Counted from the stretch's first letter, positions 28,603-37,415 are shown. The stretch: DNA of 64,000 bases from Robinsoniella peoriensis (GCF_000797495.1 NZ_JTGN01000002.1:558001-622000), one strand, 5' to 3'. Numbers and translations: made by a program. The notes: generated by a model not told the origin, from the sequence alone.

Positions 28603-30969
28603 ATGTTTAGAGTAGTAAAGCGTGACGGGGAAGTAGCAGATTTTAATTTAGGGAAGATAAGTGATGCCATAGCAAAGGCATTTGAAGCCACACAAAAGGA
28701 ATATAATGAGGATATGACCAATCTTCTGGGTCTTCGTGTGACAGCTGATTTTCAGGGGAAGATTAAAGACGGGGTCATCGATGTAGAAAGCATTCAGGAC
28801 AGCGTGGAAAACGTTCTTGTTCAGGCAGGATACGGAGATGTTGCAAAGGCATATATCTTATACCGGAAACAGCGGGAAAAAATCCGTAATATGAAATCGA
28901 CTATCCTGGATTACAAAGAAATCGTTAACAGCTATGTTAAAGTAGAGGATTGGCGTGTAAAAGAAAATTCTACAGTTACATATTCCGTTGGAGGCCTGAT
29001 CCTGAGCAACTCGGGTGCGGTTACGGCAAATTACTGGCTGTCTGAGATATATGATGAGGAAATTGCAGACGCTCATAGAAATGCGGATGTCCATATTCAT
29101 GATTTGTCAATGCTTACCGGATATTGTGCAGGCTGGTCCCTAAAGCAGCTGATTCAGGAAGGCCTTGGAGGAATCAAGGGAAAGATTACTTCTGCTCCGG
29201 CAAAGCATTTATCCGTACTCTGCAACCAGATGGTGAATTTCCTTGGAATTATGCAAAACGAGTGGGCAGGCGCACAGGCTTTTTCTTCATTCGACACATA
29301 TCTTGCACCTTTTGCAAAAGCAGATAAATTGAATTACCGGGAAGTTAAAAAATGTATTGAGTCCTTTATATATGGGGTAAATACCCCCAGCAGATGGGGA
29401 ACCCAGGCACCATTTTCCAATATTACACTGGACTGGACCGTTCCCAATGATCTGGCGGAACTTCCGGCTATCGTAGGCGGAAAAGAAATGGACTTCTGTT
29501 ATAAAGACTGTAAAAAAGAAATGGATATGATCAATAAGGCATTCATTGAGACGATGATTGAAGGAGATGCCAACGGACGCGGTTTCCAGTATCCCATTCC
29601 TACCTATTCGATCACCGGAGATTTTGACTGGTCCGATACAGAAAACAACAAGTTGTTATTCGAGATGACATCTAAATACGGTACGCCTTATTTTTCAAAT
29701 TACATTAACAGTGATATGGAGCCAAGTGATGTAAGAAGTATGTGCTGCCGTCTGCGTCTGGATCTTCGCGAACTACGTAAAAAGACCGGCGGATTCTTCG
29801 GTTCGGGAGAAAGTACAGGCAGTGTAGGTGTGGTTACAATTAACATGCCGCGTATCGCTTATCTGGCAAGTAACAAAGAAGACTTTTATAAGCGTCTGGA
29901 CCGCATGATGGATATTTCAGCTCGTTCCTTAAAGATCAAGAGAGACGTTATTACAAAGCTTCTGGACGAAGGGCTGTATCCATATACAAAACGTTATTTA
30001 GGGGATTTCAGCAATCATTTTTCCACTATTGGATTAATCGGCATGAACGAAGTCGGTTTAAATGCAAGATGGCTTGGTAAGGATCTTTCGGAAGAGAAGA
30101 CACAGCAGTTTACAAAAGATGTGTTAAACTATATGAGAAACCGATTGATTATTTATCAGGAGGAATACGGCGATTTATACAACCTGGAGGCAACTCCGGC
30201 AGAATCAACCACTTATCGCCTTGCAAAACACGACAGAAAGCGCTGGCCGGACATCAAGACGGCAGGAAAAGACGGGGATACGCCATACTATACTAACAGT
30301 TCCCACCTGCCGGTGGAATATACCGCTGATATTTTTGAAGCATTAGATATCCAGGATGAACTTCAGACCTTATATACTTCCGGAACTGTATTCCATGCAT
30401 TTTTGGGTGAGAAGCTTCCGGACTGGAAAGCAGCAGCGGCTCTGGTACGTAAAATTGCAGAAAATTATAAGCTGCCTTATTATACACTTTCACCTACCTA
30501 TTCGGTATGTAAGAATCATGGGTATATTGCAGGAGAACATTTTGTTTGTCCGGAATGCGGTGAGACAGCAGAAGTATACAGCCGTATCACCGGGTATTAC
30601 CGTCCGGTTCAGAACTGGAACGATGGCAAGACGCAGGAATACAAAAACCGCCAGTTATACGATGTGGACAATTCCTGTCTGCATAAGGTTCACAGCAGCA
30701 TTGTAACCATATCAAAAGATGATGTGAAAGTAGAGCCGGGCAAGGGAATCAAGTACCTGTTTACCACAAAGACCTGTCCAAACTGTAAGATTGCCAAGGA
30801 AATGCTGGGAAATGAGCATTACGTTGTAATTGATGCAGAAGAAAATCAGGAACTGGTACAAAAATTCGGTGTGATGCAGGCACCTACACTGGTTGTGGTA
30901 GAAGGTGATAAGGCGAAAAAATATGTAAATGCTTCGAATATCAAAAAATATGTAGATACAAACCAGTAG
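28603..30969 (+). CDS. nrdD: Anaerobic ribonucleotide reductase fused to a thioredoxin-like domain
   Basis: 788 residues. ATG 28603 has GGAAGGAG at optimal distance; nearer or further ATGs fit worse. The protein opens with an ATP-cone (FRVVKRDGEVADFNLGKI) for allosteric control. The large glycyl-radical barrel follows, then a zinc-site region with C649-x2-C652, and the radical Gly664 in SRITGYYRPV. The last ~80 residues form an extra domain with C725-P-N-C728 and cis-Pro APTLVV, i.e. a thioredoxin/glutaredoxin fold. It reduces nucleoside triphosphates under anoxia. The fused domain may supply or recycle reducing equivalents; many class III enzymes use formate instead. No nrdG activase gene is adjacent. 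Confidence 0.93.
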   Translation: MFRVVKRDGEVADFNLGKISDAIAKAFEATQKEYNEDMTNLLGLRVTADFQGKIKDGVIDVESIQDSVENVLVQAGYGDVAKAYILYRKQREKIRNMKSTILDYKEIVNSYVKVEDWRVKENSTVTYSVGGLILSNSGAVTANYWLSEIYDEEIADAHRNADVHIHDLSMLTGYCAGWSLKQLIQEGLGGIKGKITSAPAKHLSVLCNQMVNFLGIMQNEWAGAQAFSSFDTYLAPFAKADKLNYREVKKCIESFIYGVNTPSRWGTQAPFSNITLDWTVPNDLAELPAIVGGKEMDFCYKDCKKEMDMINKAFIETMIEGDANGRGFQYPIPTYSITGDFDWSDTENNKLLFEMTSKYGTPYFSNYINSDMEPSDVRSMCCRLRLDLRELRKKTGGFFGSGESTGSVGVVTINMPRIAYLASNKEDFYKRLDRMMDISARSLKIKRDVITKLLDEGLYPYTKRYLGDFSNHFSTIGLIGMNEVGLNARWLGKDLSEEKTQQFTKDVLNYMRNRLIIYQEEYGDLYNLEATPAESTTYRLAKHDRKRWPDIKTAGKDGDTPYYTNSSHLPVEYTADIFEALDIQDELQTLYTSGTVFHAFLGEKLPDWKAAAALVRKIAENYKLPYYTLSPTYSVCKNHGYIAGEHFVCPECGETAEVYSRITGYYRPVQNWNDGKTQEYKNRQLYDVDNSCLHKVHSSIVTISKDDVKVEPGKGIKYLFTTKTCPNCKIAKEMLGNEHYVVIDAEENQELVQKFGVMQAPTLVVVEGDKAKKYVNASNIKKYVDTNQ

Positions 30970-31058
30970 AAGTTACGGAAATGTGTTTTGAAAGGTATTA
31001 TGAAATGTGTCGTTGAAATATATGAAAGATTTGTGTTCACGAGTCAGGAATATATTCT

Positions 31059-31147
31059 AAAAGCGCAGATGCGGCTGACAGTCTGTTAGAGGGCAGATGC
31101 TGCATCTGCGCTTTTATAAAACAGGCTGTCAGCTGTATCTGCGCTTT
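31059..31147 (+). terminator. Three-arm competing hairpin after nrdD
   Basis: Arm A (31059-31072) pairs perfectly over 14 bp with arm B (31102-31115), which ends in TTTT. Arm A extended (31060-31086) also pairs 24/27 with arm C (31121-31147). The two pairings are mutually exclusive. The element sits between convergent nrdD and csp and probably ends nrdD transcription. Confidence 0.7.
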
Positions 31148-31167
31148 CATGTAAAAAAATCGGCAAA

Positions 31168-31213
31168 AGAATAAGGCTGCTATACTAAATACATAGTATA
31201 ACAACCTTATTCT
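31168..31213 (-). terminator. Terminator of the csp gene
   Basis: The 19-bp stem (31168-31186 with 31195-31213) has two wobble positions and is followed on the minus strand by TTTTGCC and a further T-run. Confidence 0.82.
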
Positions 31214-31235
31214 GGTTTCGCTAGATTAACTGAAA

Positions 31236-31436
31236 TTACATTTTTTCAACGTTAGCTGCCTGCATTCCGCGAGCGCCTTCTGTTAAATCATAAGAAACTG
31301 CCTGACCTTCTTCAAGAGATTTGAAGCCGTCTCCCTGGATAGCTGAGAAATGTACAAATACATCTGCTCCGTCTTCTCCTGTGATAAATCCGTAACCTTT
31401 TTCTGCGTTAAACCATTTCACTGTACCTTTGTTCAT
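31236..31436 (-). CDS. Cold-shock protein, CspA/CspB family
   Basis: 66 residues, the usual length. RNP1 is KGYGFI and RNP2 is VFVHF, both complete, in the order of a single OB-fold cold-shock domain. It binds single-stranded RNA and DNA and melts RNA structure. A GGAGGT ribosome site is present. It has its own consensus promoter (31576-31604, minus) and a ~130-nt leader with a strong hairpin (31481-31541), consistent with the long regulated 5' leaders of known csp genes. Confidence 0.96.
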   Translation of the reverse strand: MNKGTVKWFNAEKGYGFITGEDGADVFVHFSAIQGDGFKSLEEGQAVSYDLTEGARGMQAANVEKM

Positions 31437-31569
31437 TTTGTGGTACCTCCATTAAAATATTGTGCTCTTGAAAATAAAAAAATTCACCAGCTATTACAGA
31501 TTATATAGGTGTTAAATATAATCTCTAATAACTAGTGAATTACTTTACATCCAATAAATCTTTGATACA
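31437..31569 (-). promoter_or_regulatory. csp leader with attenuator-like hairpin
   Basis: On the minus strand a 24-bp stem (31518-31541 with 31481-31504, three mismatches, mostly wobble) closes on a 13-nt loop and is followed by a run of seven T residues. This intrinsic-terminator architecture lies between the promoter and the ribosome site. It could attenuate csp at normal temperature or when Csp is abundant. Confidence 0.7.
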
Positions 31570-31575
31570 AGTCAA

Positions 31576-31604
31576 ATTATAGTCGTTTAAGGGGAAAATG
31601 TCAA
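31576..31604 (-). promoter_or_regulatory. Consensus sigma-A promoter for csp
   Basis: On the minus strand -35 TTGACA (31599-31604), a 17-bp spacer and -10 TATAAT (31576-31581) match consensus at all twelve positions. Confidence 0.92.
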
Positions 31605-31760
31605 GCAAAAAATAAGGAATTTAAGGGCATTCTGAAAGGAAAATATTTAAGGGGAAATCCTCTGATTTTTCTCGGTGCGAACCTCTATCTATTCGTAAAT
31701 AATTATGTTAAAATAATAAAATAAACTAGTGATTTTCTGGGGAAGAGGAGCTTTTCTGTT

Positions 31761-34700
31761 ATGACAGATCATGAAAAAAGAGAAATTATAACCTTTGCAG
31801 ACAATATTCTGGAAAGATACTTTTGCGAAGGCGATATAGACTATTTTATTTCAACGCTGAGTCAGGATATTATCTGGCTGGGAGCGGGGGAAAAACAGCG
31901 GGCGGAAGGCAAGGAGGAAGTCAGCCGCCACTTTCTGGAGGGAAAAGACGATCTGATTCTTTGTGATATGTGGGATAAGCGTTACGTGGTATCTGAATTG
32001 GGACCAGATTATTATCTCTGTGAAGGAGAAAGTATGCTGGAAGCAAAACCGGATACGGGCATGAACATGCATACCCGTCAAAGAATCACTTTTATATTCA
32101 GAAGAACGGATAAAGGACTTGAGACCATGCATATCCATAATTCAGTTCCTCTGTCAGCCATGGGTGAAGATGAATTATTTCCGGTGGAAGCTGCAAAAGA
32201 AGCATTTGAGAAGATGCAGGAGAAAGTGATTGAGCAGAACCGGCAGATTGAACTGATGATGTCACAGCTTCCCGGCGGAATGGCAGTCTGCGGCATGGAC
32301 GAGTCGTTTACCGTCAAGTGGGTCAGCCCCGGGCTTTGCCGGATATTGGGATGCGGGAGCAGGAACACCTATGACGGAGAACTGCGGATTTCTTTTCGGG
32401 ACTTTATATTTCCGGAAGACAGGGAAAGTGTGAGGCAACAGGTTGAGAAAGCTTTTGAAGCGGGTGATATTTATTCTTTGGAATACCGTATTTTGCGTCC
32501 GGATGGAAAAGTTTTGTGGGTAATGGATATTGGCAAAAAAGTTACAGATGGAATAGAACCTTCTGTTTCCTGCTTTATCACTGATATATCGGAGCGTAAA
32601 AATCAGGAATTCAGACTGATAAAGGCAAATCAGGAAGTGAAAAGGCAGGCTGATTTCCTGACACAGCTCTATAATACAATTCCCAGCGGAATTATTCAAC
32701 TGAGTACGGACCCAAGCCATAAAATTTATTATGCAAACAGACGTGCATGGGAAATCTATGGATATAATGGAGAGGAATTTCTTCAAAATGGGAAAGACAC
32801 TTTTGATTTAGTGCTAAAGGAAGAAAACCAGCATTTCAGATCGGTATTTGACAATTTAAAATGTACCGGTGATAAAGTCGCCTATGAAAGAGAAGGGGTA
32901 GGTAAAGATGGAACCAGGTACTGGGTCAGCGTATTCATGGAGCGGCTAATAAATGCTAACGGCATAGAGGTTATTCAGGCGGTTCTGAATGATATCACAG
33001 AGAACAAGCTGCTTTCAAAGGAACGGGAACAGGAACAGCTGCTGGAAAACCAGATTTTACGAGCTGCCATTTATACAGCATATCCATTGATAATGAAGAT
33101 AAACTTGTCAAAGAATACATATGAATGCCTGACTTCGGGACATTTTATTATGCAGCATGATGACCATGGGAATTATCATGAGATGATAGAAAAGGTATAT
33201 CCCCTGATCTATCCGGCATACAGGGAAGAATATAAGCGAACATTTGACAAAGATGGGATTTTAAAGAGATTTGAAAGCGGCAGCAATGATATATACACGG
33301 AATTCCGGCAGATGGGAGAGGATGGGAGATATCACTGGGTAGCTAATCATGTTATATTTGTCGCTAATCCATATGATGAAGATGTTTTTGCAATCATGCT
33401 TTTCCGGGTTCTGGATGAACAGAGAGCAGAGAAAGCACGTCAGGAGCAGCTCTTACGTGATACGCTGGCCGCTGCGGAATCAGCCAATAATGCCAAGTCT
33501 GATTTCCTGTCCAGGATGAGCCACGATATCCGTACACCAATGAATGCAATCATAGGAATGAGTACAATCGGGCAGTTGAAGATAAACGATAAAAACAGGA
33601 TGCTGGATTGCTTCCGGAAAATAGATGCATCATCCAGATATCTCCTTGCCCTGATCAATGATATTTTAGACATGTCTAAGATTGAACGGGGGAAAATGGT
33701 TCTTACCAATTCAAGATTCGAATTTACGGAGTTTATAAAGAACCTTACCGAAGTTATTTATCCGCAATCGGTAATGCGGGGGATTGATTTTGAAGTGCAC
33801 CATGAGGAACCGCTGGAACGCTTCTATATAGGAGATTCCCTTCGCATGAATCAGATTTTAATGAATCTGCTTTCAAATGCTATGAAGTTTACTCACTCAG
33901 GCGGGAATATCATTCTGGGGATCCGGGAAGTCAGAAGGTCAAATAGTATTGCAAATCTGGAATTTACAATCTCTGATACCGGAGTGGGAATGACTGAAGA
34001 TTTTATGAAAAAATTATATCAGCCATTTGAACAGGAAAGTTCAGACATAGCCAGAAACCAGACCGGAAGCGGACTGGGGCTGTCTATTGTGCACAATCTG
34101 GTGCAGCTGATGAGAGGTACCATCCAGGTCAAAAGTGATGTAGGAAAAGGAACATCATTTCGGGTGGAAATTCCACTTGGATTGGCAGAAGATGATGCAA
34201 AAGAAGAAAATGACCGTAAATCAAAGGAACTGTTAAGGGGACTCAGCGTTCTTATTGTAGATGATGACAGTATTGTAGGGGAGCAGGCATCCATGATTCT
34301 TTCCAATATCGGTGCAAAATCCATATGGGTTGATTCTGGACAGAGGGCAATTGAGGAAGTAGAGGCAGCACTGACAAATGAATGTTTATTTGATCTGGCT
34401 TTGATTGACTGGAAGATGCCGGACATGGACGGCGTAGAGACAACCAGGAGAATTCGGGAATTAACCGGTCCCAATACTATGATTATTATTATTTCAGCAT
34501 ATGATTGGAGCATGATCGAGGCAGAAGCAAAAGCTGCCGGGGCCGATTATTTTATTGCTAAACCATTATTTAAGGCAACCCTTTATGACACTCTGATACA
34601 GCTTCAGATTACGCATAATGAACCGGAAGTAAAAAAAGGGTATCATCTGAACGGACAGCGTGTGCTACTCGTAGAAGACAATGTATTAAATATGGAAATA

Positions 34701-35027
34701 GCGAAATCGCTCCTTGAAATGCATCAGATGGAGGTAGACACAGCGGAGGATGGGGCCGAGGCACTGGAAAAATTCCAGAGTATGCCGGAAAACTATTATC
34801 TGGCAATCCTTATGGATATCCGAATGCCGGTTATGAATGGACTGGATGCTGCAAGATCCATAAGAGGCCTGCTGAGAAAAGATGCAGGAGCCATTCCAAT
34901 TATAGCAATGTCGGCAAATGCATTTGATGAGGATAAAAACCAGGCTTTTGAAGCGGGAATGAACGGGTATCTGGTTAAACCGGTAGATGTGGATAAATTG
35001 TTCCAGACCCTGGAAAAATATATATAA
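31761..35027 (+). CDS. Hybrid histidine kinase with SnoaL-like and PAS sensors and two receivers
   Basis: 1088 residues and no membrane segments, so cytosolic. Order: SnoaL/NTF2-like domain (about 1-130; FADNILERYFCEGDIDYFI), coiled helix, three PAS-like domains (about 165-280, 300-420, 440-555), HisKA with His588 (SRMSHDIRTPMNAI), HATPase, then receiver 1 (Asp883, LIDWKMPDMDG) and receiver 2 (Asp1019, LMDIRMPVMNG). There is no output or HPt domain, so a separate phosphotransfer or regulator protein must receive the signal. The SnoaL-like N-terminus suggests small-molecule sensing in the cytosol. No partner is adjacent. Confidence 0.88.
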   Translation: MTDHEKREIITFADNILERYFCEGDIDYFISTLSQDIIWLGAGEKQRAEGKEEVSRHFLEGKDDLILCDMWDKRYVVSELGPDYYLCEGESMLEAKPDTGMNMHTRQRITFIFRRTDKGLETMHIHNSVPLSAMGEDELFPVEAAKEAFEKMQEKVIEQNRQIELMMSQLPGGMAVCGMDESFTVKWVSPGLCRILGCGSRNTYDGELRISFRDFIFPEDRESVRQQVEKAFEAGDIYSLEYRILRPDGKVLWVMDIGKKVTDGIEPSVSCFITDISERKNQEFRLIKANQEVKRQADFLTQLYNTIPSGIIQLSTDPSHKIYYANRRAWEIYGYNGEEFLQNGKDTFDLVLKEENQHFRSVFDNLKCTGDKVAYEREGVGKDGTRYWVSVFMERLINANGIEVIQAVLNDITENKLLSKEREQEQLLENQILRAAIYTAYPLIMKINLSKNTYECLTSGHFIMQHDDHGNYHEMIEKVYPLIYPAYREEYKRTFDKDGILKRFESGSNDIYTEFRQMGEDGRYHWVANHVIFVANPYDEDVFAIMLFRVLDEQRAEKARQEQLLRDTLAAAESANNAKSDFLSRMSHDIRTPMNAIIGMSTIGQLKINDKNRMLDCFRKIDASSRYLLALINDILDMSKIERGKMVLTNSRFEFTEFIKNLTEVIYPQSVMRGIDFEVHHEEPLERFYIGDSLRMNQILMNLLSNAMKFTHSGGNIILGIREVRRSNSIANLEFTISDTGVGMTEDFMKKLYQPFEQESSDIARNQTGSGLGLSIVHNLVQLMRGTIQVKSDVGKGTSFRVEIPLGLAEDDAKEENDRKSKELLRGLSVLIVDDDSIVGEQASMILSNIGAKSIWVDSGQRAIEEVEAALTNECLFDLALIDWKMPDMDGVETTRRIRELTGPNTMIIIISAYDWSMIEAEAKAAGADYFIAKPLFKATLYDTLIQLQITHNEPEVKKGYHLNGQRVLLVEDNVLNMEIAKSLLEMHQMEVDTAEDGAEALEKFQSMPENYYLAILMDIRMPVMNGLDAARSIRGLLRKDAGAIPIIAMSANAFDEDKNQAFEAGMNGYLVKPVDVDKLFQTLEKYI

Positions 35028-35070
35028 TGGTCTGATAACAAATACATAGCAGTTTAATTAAAAGCGGGAG

Positions 35071-35109
35071 CATTGGGATATTGTTGATTCAATATCCCAA
35101 TGTTTTTTT
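35071..35109 (+). terminator. Terminator after the hybrid kinase
   Basis: The 13-bp perfect stem (35071-35083 with 35090-35102) is followed by seven T residues. Confidence 0.92.
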
Positions 35110-35129
35110 AAAAATATCATAAAAAGTAC

Positions 35130-35196
35130 TTTACGTGATGGAGTAATTGTGATATGATTACTTCATCAGATAAAGTAATTACTCTACGTGATGAAG
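35130..35196 (+). promoter_or_regulatory. PadR-type promoter/operator
   Basis: -35 TTTACG (35130-35135), a 17-bp spacer, and -10 TATGAT (35153-35158). A direct repeat TACGTGATG occurs at 35132-35140 and 35185-35193, and an inverted repeat CTTCATCA/TGATGAAG at 35161-35168 and 35189-35196. The repeats overlap the -35 and the start region, as expected for autorepression by the PadR protein encoded next. Confidence 0.68.
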
Positions 35197-35212
35197 AACA
35201 GGGGGTGGAGAT

Positions 35213-35542
35213 TTGATCAGCAGCGATGTTTTAAGGGGGTACAATGACTCAATTCTTCTTAGTATCCTGTCAAAAGGGGATTCCTACGGATATGAAATTT
35301 CCAAAGAAATCAAGCGGGTATCGGATGAAAAATACGTTATGAAAGAAACAACTCTTTATTCCGCTTTTAACCGTTTAGAGAAAAATGGATTTATTGAGTC
35401 CTATTTTGGTGATGAGACTTATGGAAAAAGAAGGACCTATTTTCGGATTACAGATGCCGGAAAGGAATACCTTAAAGAAAAATGCGAAGAATGGCAACTG
35501 ACAAAGGAAGTAATTAATAAATTTTTAAAGGAGATGAGCTAA
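35213..35542 (+). CDS. PadR-family transcriptional regulator
   Basis: 109 residues with a TTG start preceded by GGGGGTGG. Translation from TTG gives ISSDVLRGYND, the standard opening of this family, and no later Met preserves the domain. The winged helix shows GDSYGYEISKEI and the wing YGKRRTYFRITDAGKEYL. PadR proteins repress a neighbouring membrane protein in response to a ligand or membrane stress. Its stop overlaps the next gene as TAATG. Confidence 0.92.
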   Translation: MISSDVLRGYNDSILLSILSKGDSYGYEISKEIKRVSDEKYVMKETTLYSAFNRLEKNGFIESYFGDETYGKRRTYFRITDAGKEYLKEKCEEWQLTKEVINKFLKEMS

Positions 35543-36507
35543 TGGACACGATCAGGACATATGTGGATACCATGTTCCGGGGACTTATGATGTCAAGGGA
35601 GATGGAACGTCTGAAGGAAGAAATATTGGGTAATATGGAAGAGAAGTACCAGGAATTGAAAAACGACGGAAAGACAGAAAACGAAGCAGTAGGTATTGTA
35701 ATTTCTGAATTTGGAAATATTGATGAGCTAATTAAAGAATTTGAAATTAATTCAGAAAATTTGGATGGGTGCAGTGAGTCTGATCAGATGAACGGTGAGG
35801 AAGTATGTGAATATCTGAAAAAAAGCATGAAAAGCACCCGCCTGGTTGCAATTGGAGTGGATATCATACTGGTGGGAGTGGCTTATTTGATATTGATGTA
35901 CGGACTTTTGGACGATCGTGGACTGAATGAAAATCTGCTGGTCAGCATTACGTTATTTCCCTTGCTTATCATAATTATTATTGCGGTAGGAATGTTTATT
36001 TACTCAGGCTATTCTATGGAGAAGTATAAGAATATTGAAAAAGGAGAATTTCAGATTACTTATGAAACAAAAACATTTTTAGAAAATTTAATGGAGAAAG
36101 AAAGATCCGGGTTTATTATATCTGTTATTGTAGGCGTAAGTCTCTGTATTGCATCACCGATTCCCGTAATATTGGGTAAATTTCTGAATGATAAAGCTAC
36201 ATTTGCAGGAGTCAGCATTTTATTGATAATGATTGCGGCAGCAGTTTATATATTTATTGTATTCGGAACCAGATCAGAGTGCTGCAAGCGTCTGTTAAAG
36301 ATTGAAGAATTTGCACAAGAGGAACAGGAAAAAAATAAAGTGATTGGTTCTGTGGCAGCAGTCGTATTTCCTATAGCGGCATTGATTTTCTTTATCTGGG
36401 GAATCGGTTTCGGCGGGTGGAAAATCTGCTGGATTGTCTTTCCGGCAGCAGGTATTCTATTTGGTATTTTTGCATCAGCTTACTCAAATCTTAAGAGAAA
36501 TTTATAA
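35542..36507 (+). CDS. HAAS-domain membrane protein paired with PadR
   Basis: 321 residues. The N-terminal ~70 residues (MERLKEEILGNMEEKYQEL, then NEAVGIVISEFGNIDELI) are the HAAS helical domain common in PadR-controlled genes. Four or five membrane segments follow (about 100-125, 133-155, 195-215, 225-248, 265-315). It is translationally coupled to the PadR gene. HAAS proteins are usually regarded as membrane sensors or permease-like proteins; the transported substrate, if any, is unknown. Confidence 0.82.
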   Translation: MDTIRTYVDTMFRGLMMSREMERLKEEILGNMEEKYQELKNDGKTENEAVGIVISEFGNIDELIKEFEINSENLDGCSESDQMNGEEVCEYLKKSMKSTRLVAIGVDIILVGVAYLILMYGLLDDRGLNENLLVSITLFPLLIIIIIAVGMFIYSGYSMEKYKNIEKGEFQITYETKTFLENLMEKERSGFIISVIVGVSLCIASPIPVILGKFLNDKATFAGVSILLIMIAAAVYIFIVFGTRSECCKRLLKIEEFAQEEQEKNKVIGSVAAVVFPIAALIFFIWGIGFGGWKICWIVFPAAGILFGIFASAYSNLKRNL

Positions 36508-36517
36508 GATAACCAGA

Positions 36518-36562
36518 AGCAGTCTTATATCGGTTCTAAAGCCTGATATAAGGCTGCTTTTG
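36518..36562 (+). terminator. Terminator of the PadR operon
   Basis: The 14-bp stem (36518-36531 with 36545-36558) has one wobble pair and is followed by TTTT. Confidence 0.85.
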
Positions 36563-36571
36563 ATTGTAAGC

Positions 36572-36600
36572 TTGCAACAAATGTGTATTTATGTTAAGAT
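36572..36600 (+). promoter_or_regulatory. Promoter of aroK
   Basis: -35 TTGCAA (36572-36577), a 17-bp spacer, and -10 TAAGAT (36595-36600), directly upstream of the structured leader. Confidence 0.7.
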
Positions 36601-36715
36601 GGTACAACAATACCCCCTGTAAGCGGTGGGGTACCTGACCCCTGCGTCAGTTGCCAGATGGATTCGCAAGCGAACCCATCTGGCTCGTTGTTCGCAGGAA
36701 TAAATGAACGAGGTA
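36601..36715 (+). ncRNA. Structured leader of the shikimate kinase gene
   Basis: Hairpins follow each other: TACCCC/GGGGTA (36611-36616 with 36628-36633), CTGAC/GTCAG (36635-36639 with 36646-36650), GCCAGATGG/CCATCTGGC (36653-36661 with 36676-36684) and CTCGTT/AACGAG (36684-36689 with 36707-36712). A competing pairing CCTGCG/CGCAGG (36641-36646 with 36693-36698) encloses the third stem. The last stem ends at the GAGG ribosome site, so folding can affect translation. I do not recognise it as a known riboswitch class; a palindromic repeat is the alternative. Confidence 0.55.
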
Positions 36716-36720
36716 TACAA

Positions 36721-37260
36721 ATGAGTAACGTGGTTTTGATCGGGATGCCGGGCGTAGGTAAGAGTACCGTCGGGGTAATTCTGGCTAAAGTGCTGGGATA
36801 TCATTTCGTGGATGCTGATATATTGATACAGGAGCAGGAAGGCAGGCTGCTTCGGGAGATTATTGAAGAAGACGGCGTAGATGGCTTTATTGAAATAGAA
36901 AACAGGGTGAACAGCCGGATTCAGGAAGAAAATGCCGTAATCGCTACCGGCGGCAGCGTAGTATACGGAAAAGATGCTATGGAGAACTTAAGCCGAATTG
37001 GAACAGTGGTTTATTTACAATTAGATTACATAGATTTATTTACCCGCCTGGGCGATTTAAAAGGGCGTGGTGTTGTTCTGAGAGAGGGACAGACCCTTCG
37101 GAATCTGTTTGACGAACGAACACCGCTCTATGACAAATATGCGGATATTGTTGTCAATGAGGCAGGATTAACGGTGGAAGAGACATTGGATGCAGTTGTG
37201 GAAGGTTTGAAGAAACTGGGGATTGCCCCTGGAGACAGATCGAAGTGCAGAAAAAAATAG
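36721..37260 (+). CDS. aroK: Shikimate kinase
   Basis: 179 residues, normal for the family. Walker A is GMPGVGKST at residues 8-16; the shikimate-binding DAD follows (FVDADILIQEQEG), then the GGSVV region and the lid with a conserved Arg. It phosphorylates shikimate in the chorismate pathway. ATG 36721 is used, with GAGG at 36710-36713; an upstream in-frame ATG at 36658 lies inside the structured leader. No other aro genes are nearby. Confidence 0.92.
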   Translation: MSNVVLIGMPGVGKSTVGVILAKVLGYHFVDADILIQEQEGRLLREIIEEDGVDGFIEIENRVNSRIQEENAVIATGGSVVYGKDAMENLSRIGTVVYLQLDYIDLFTRLGDLKGRGVVLREGQTLRNLFDERTPLYDKYADIVVNEAGLTVEETLDAVVEGLKKLGIAPGDRSKCRKK

Positions 37261-37387
37261 ACAAATAGAAATACATAATTTTGTAACATTTTGCCATATT
37301 TTAGGGGTAATAGTGCACAGGAAATGCTATTTGATTGTATTTTTTTTGAAAGATATATGGAAAAAATTACTTAAATTTTAATTTTTG

Positions 37388-37415
37388 TTTACAAAAGTAA
37401 AGAATGTGATATAAT
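37388..37415 (+). promoter_or_regulatory. Promoter of murA
   Basis: -35 TTTACA (37388-37393), a 16-bp spacer, and -10 TATAAT (37410-37415), about 100 bp before the gene. The rest of the 256-bp gap is A/T-rich with no gene. Confidence 0.75.

Noticed and set aside
30700-30969. A separate thioredoxin gene after nrdD
   Set aside because: The frame is continuous with nrdD, with no stop codon or internal ribosome site, so it is a fusion.
34019-34513. 164-codon antisense frame inside the hybrid kinase gene
   Set aside because: It is Ser-rich, shadows the ATPase and receiver domains, and has no recognisable domain.
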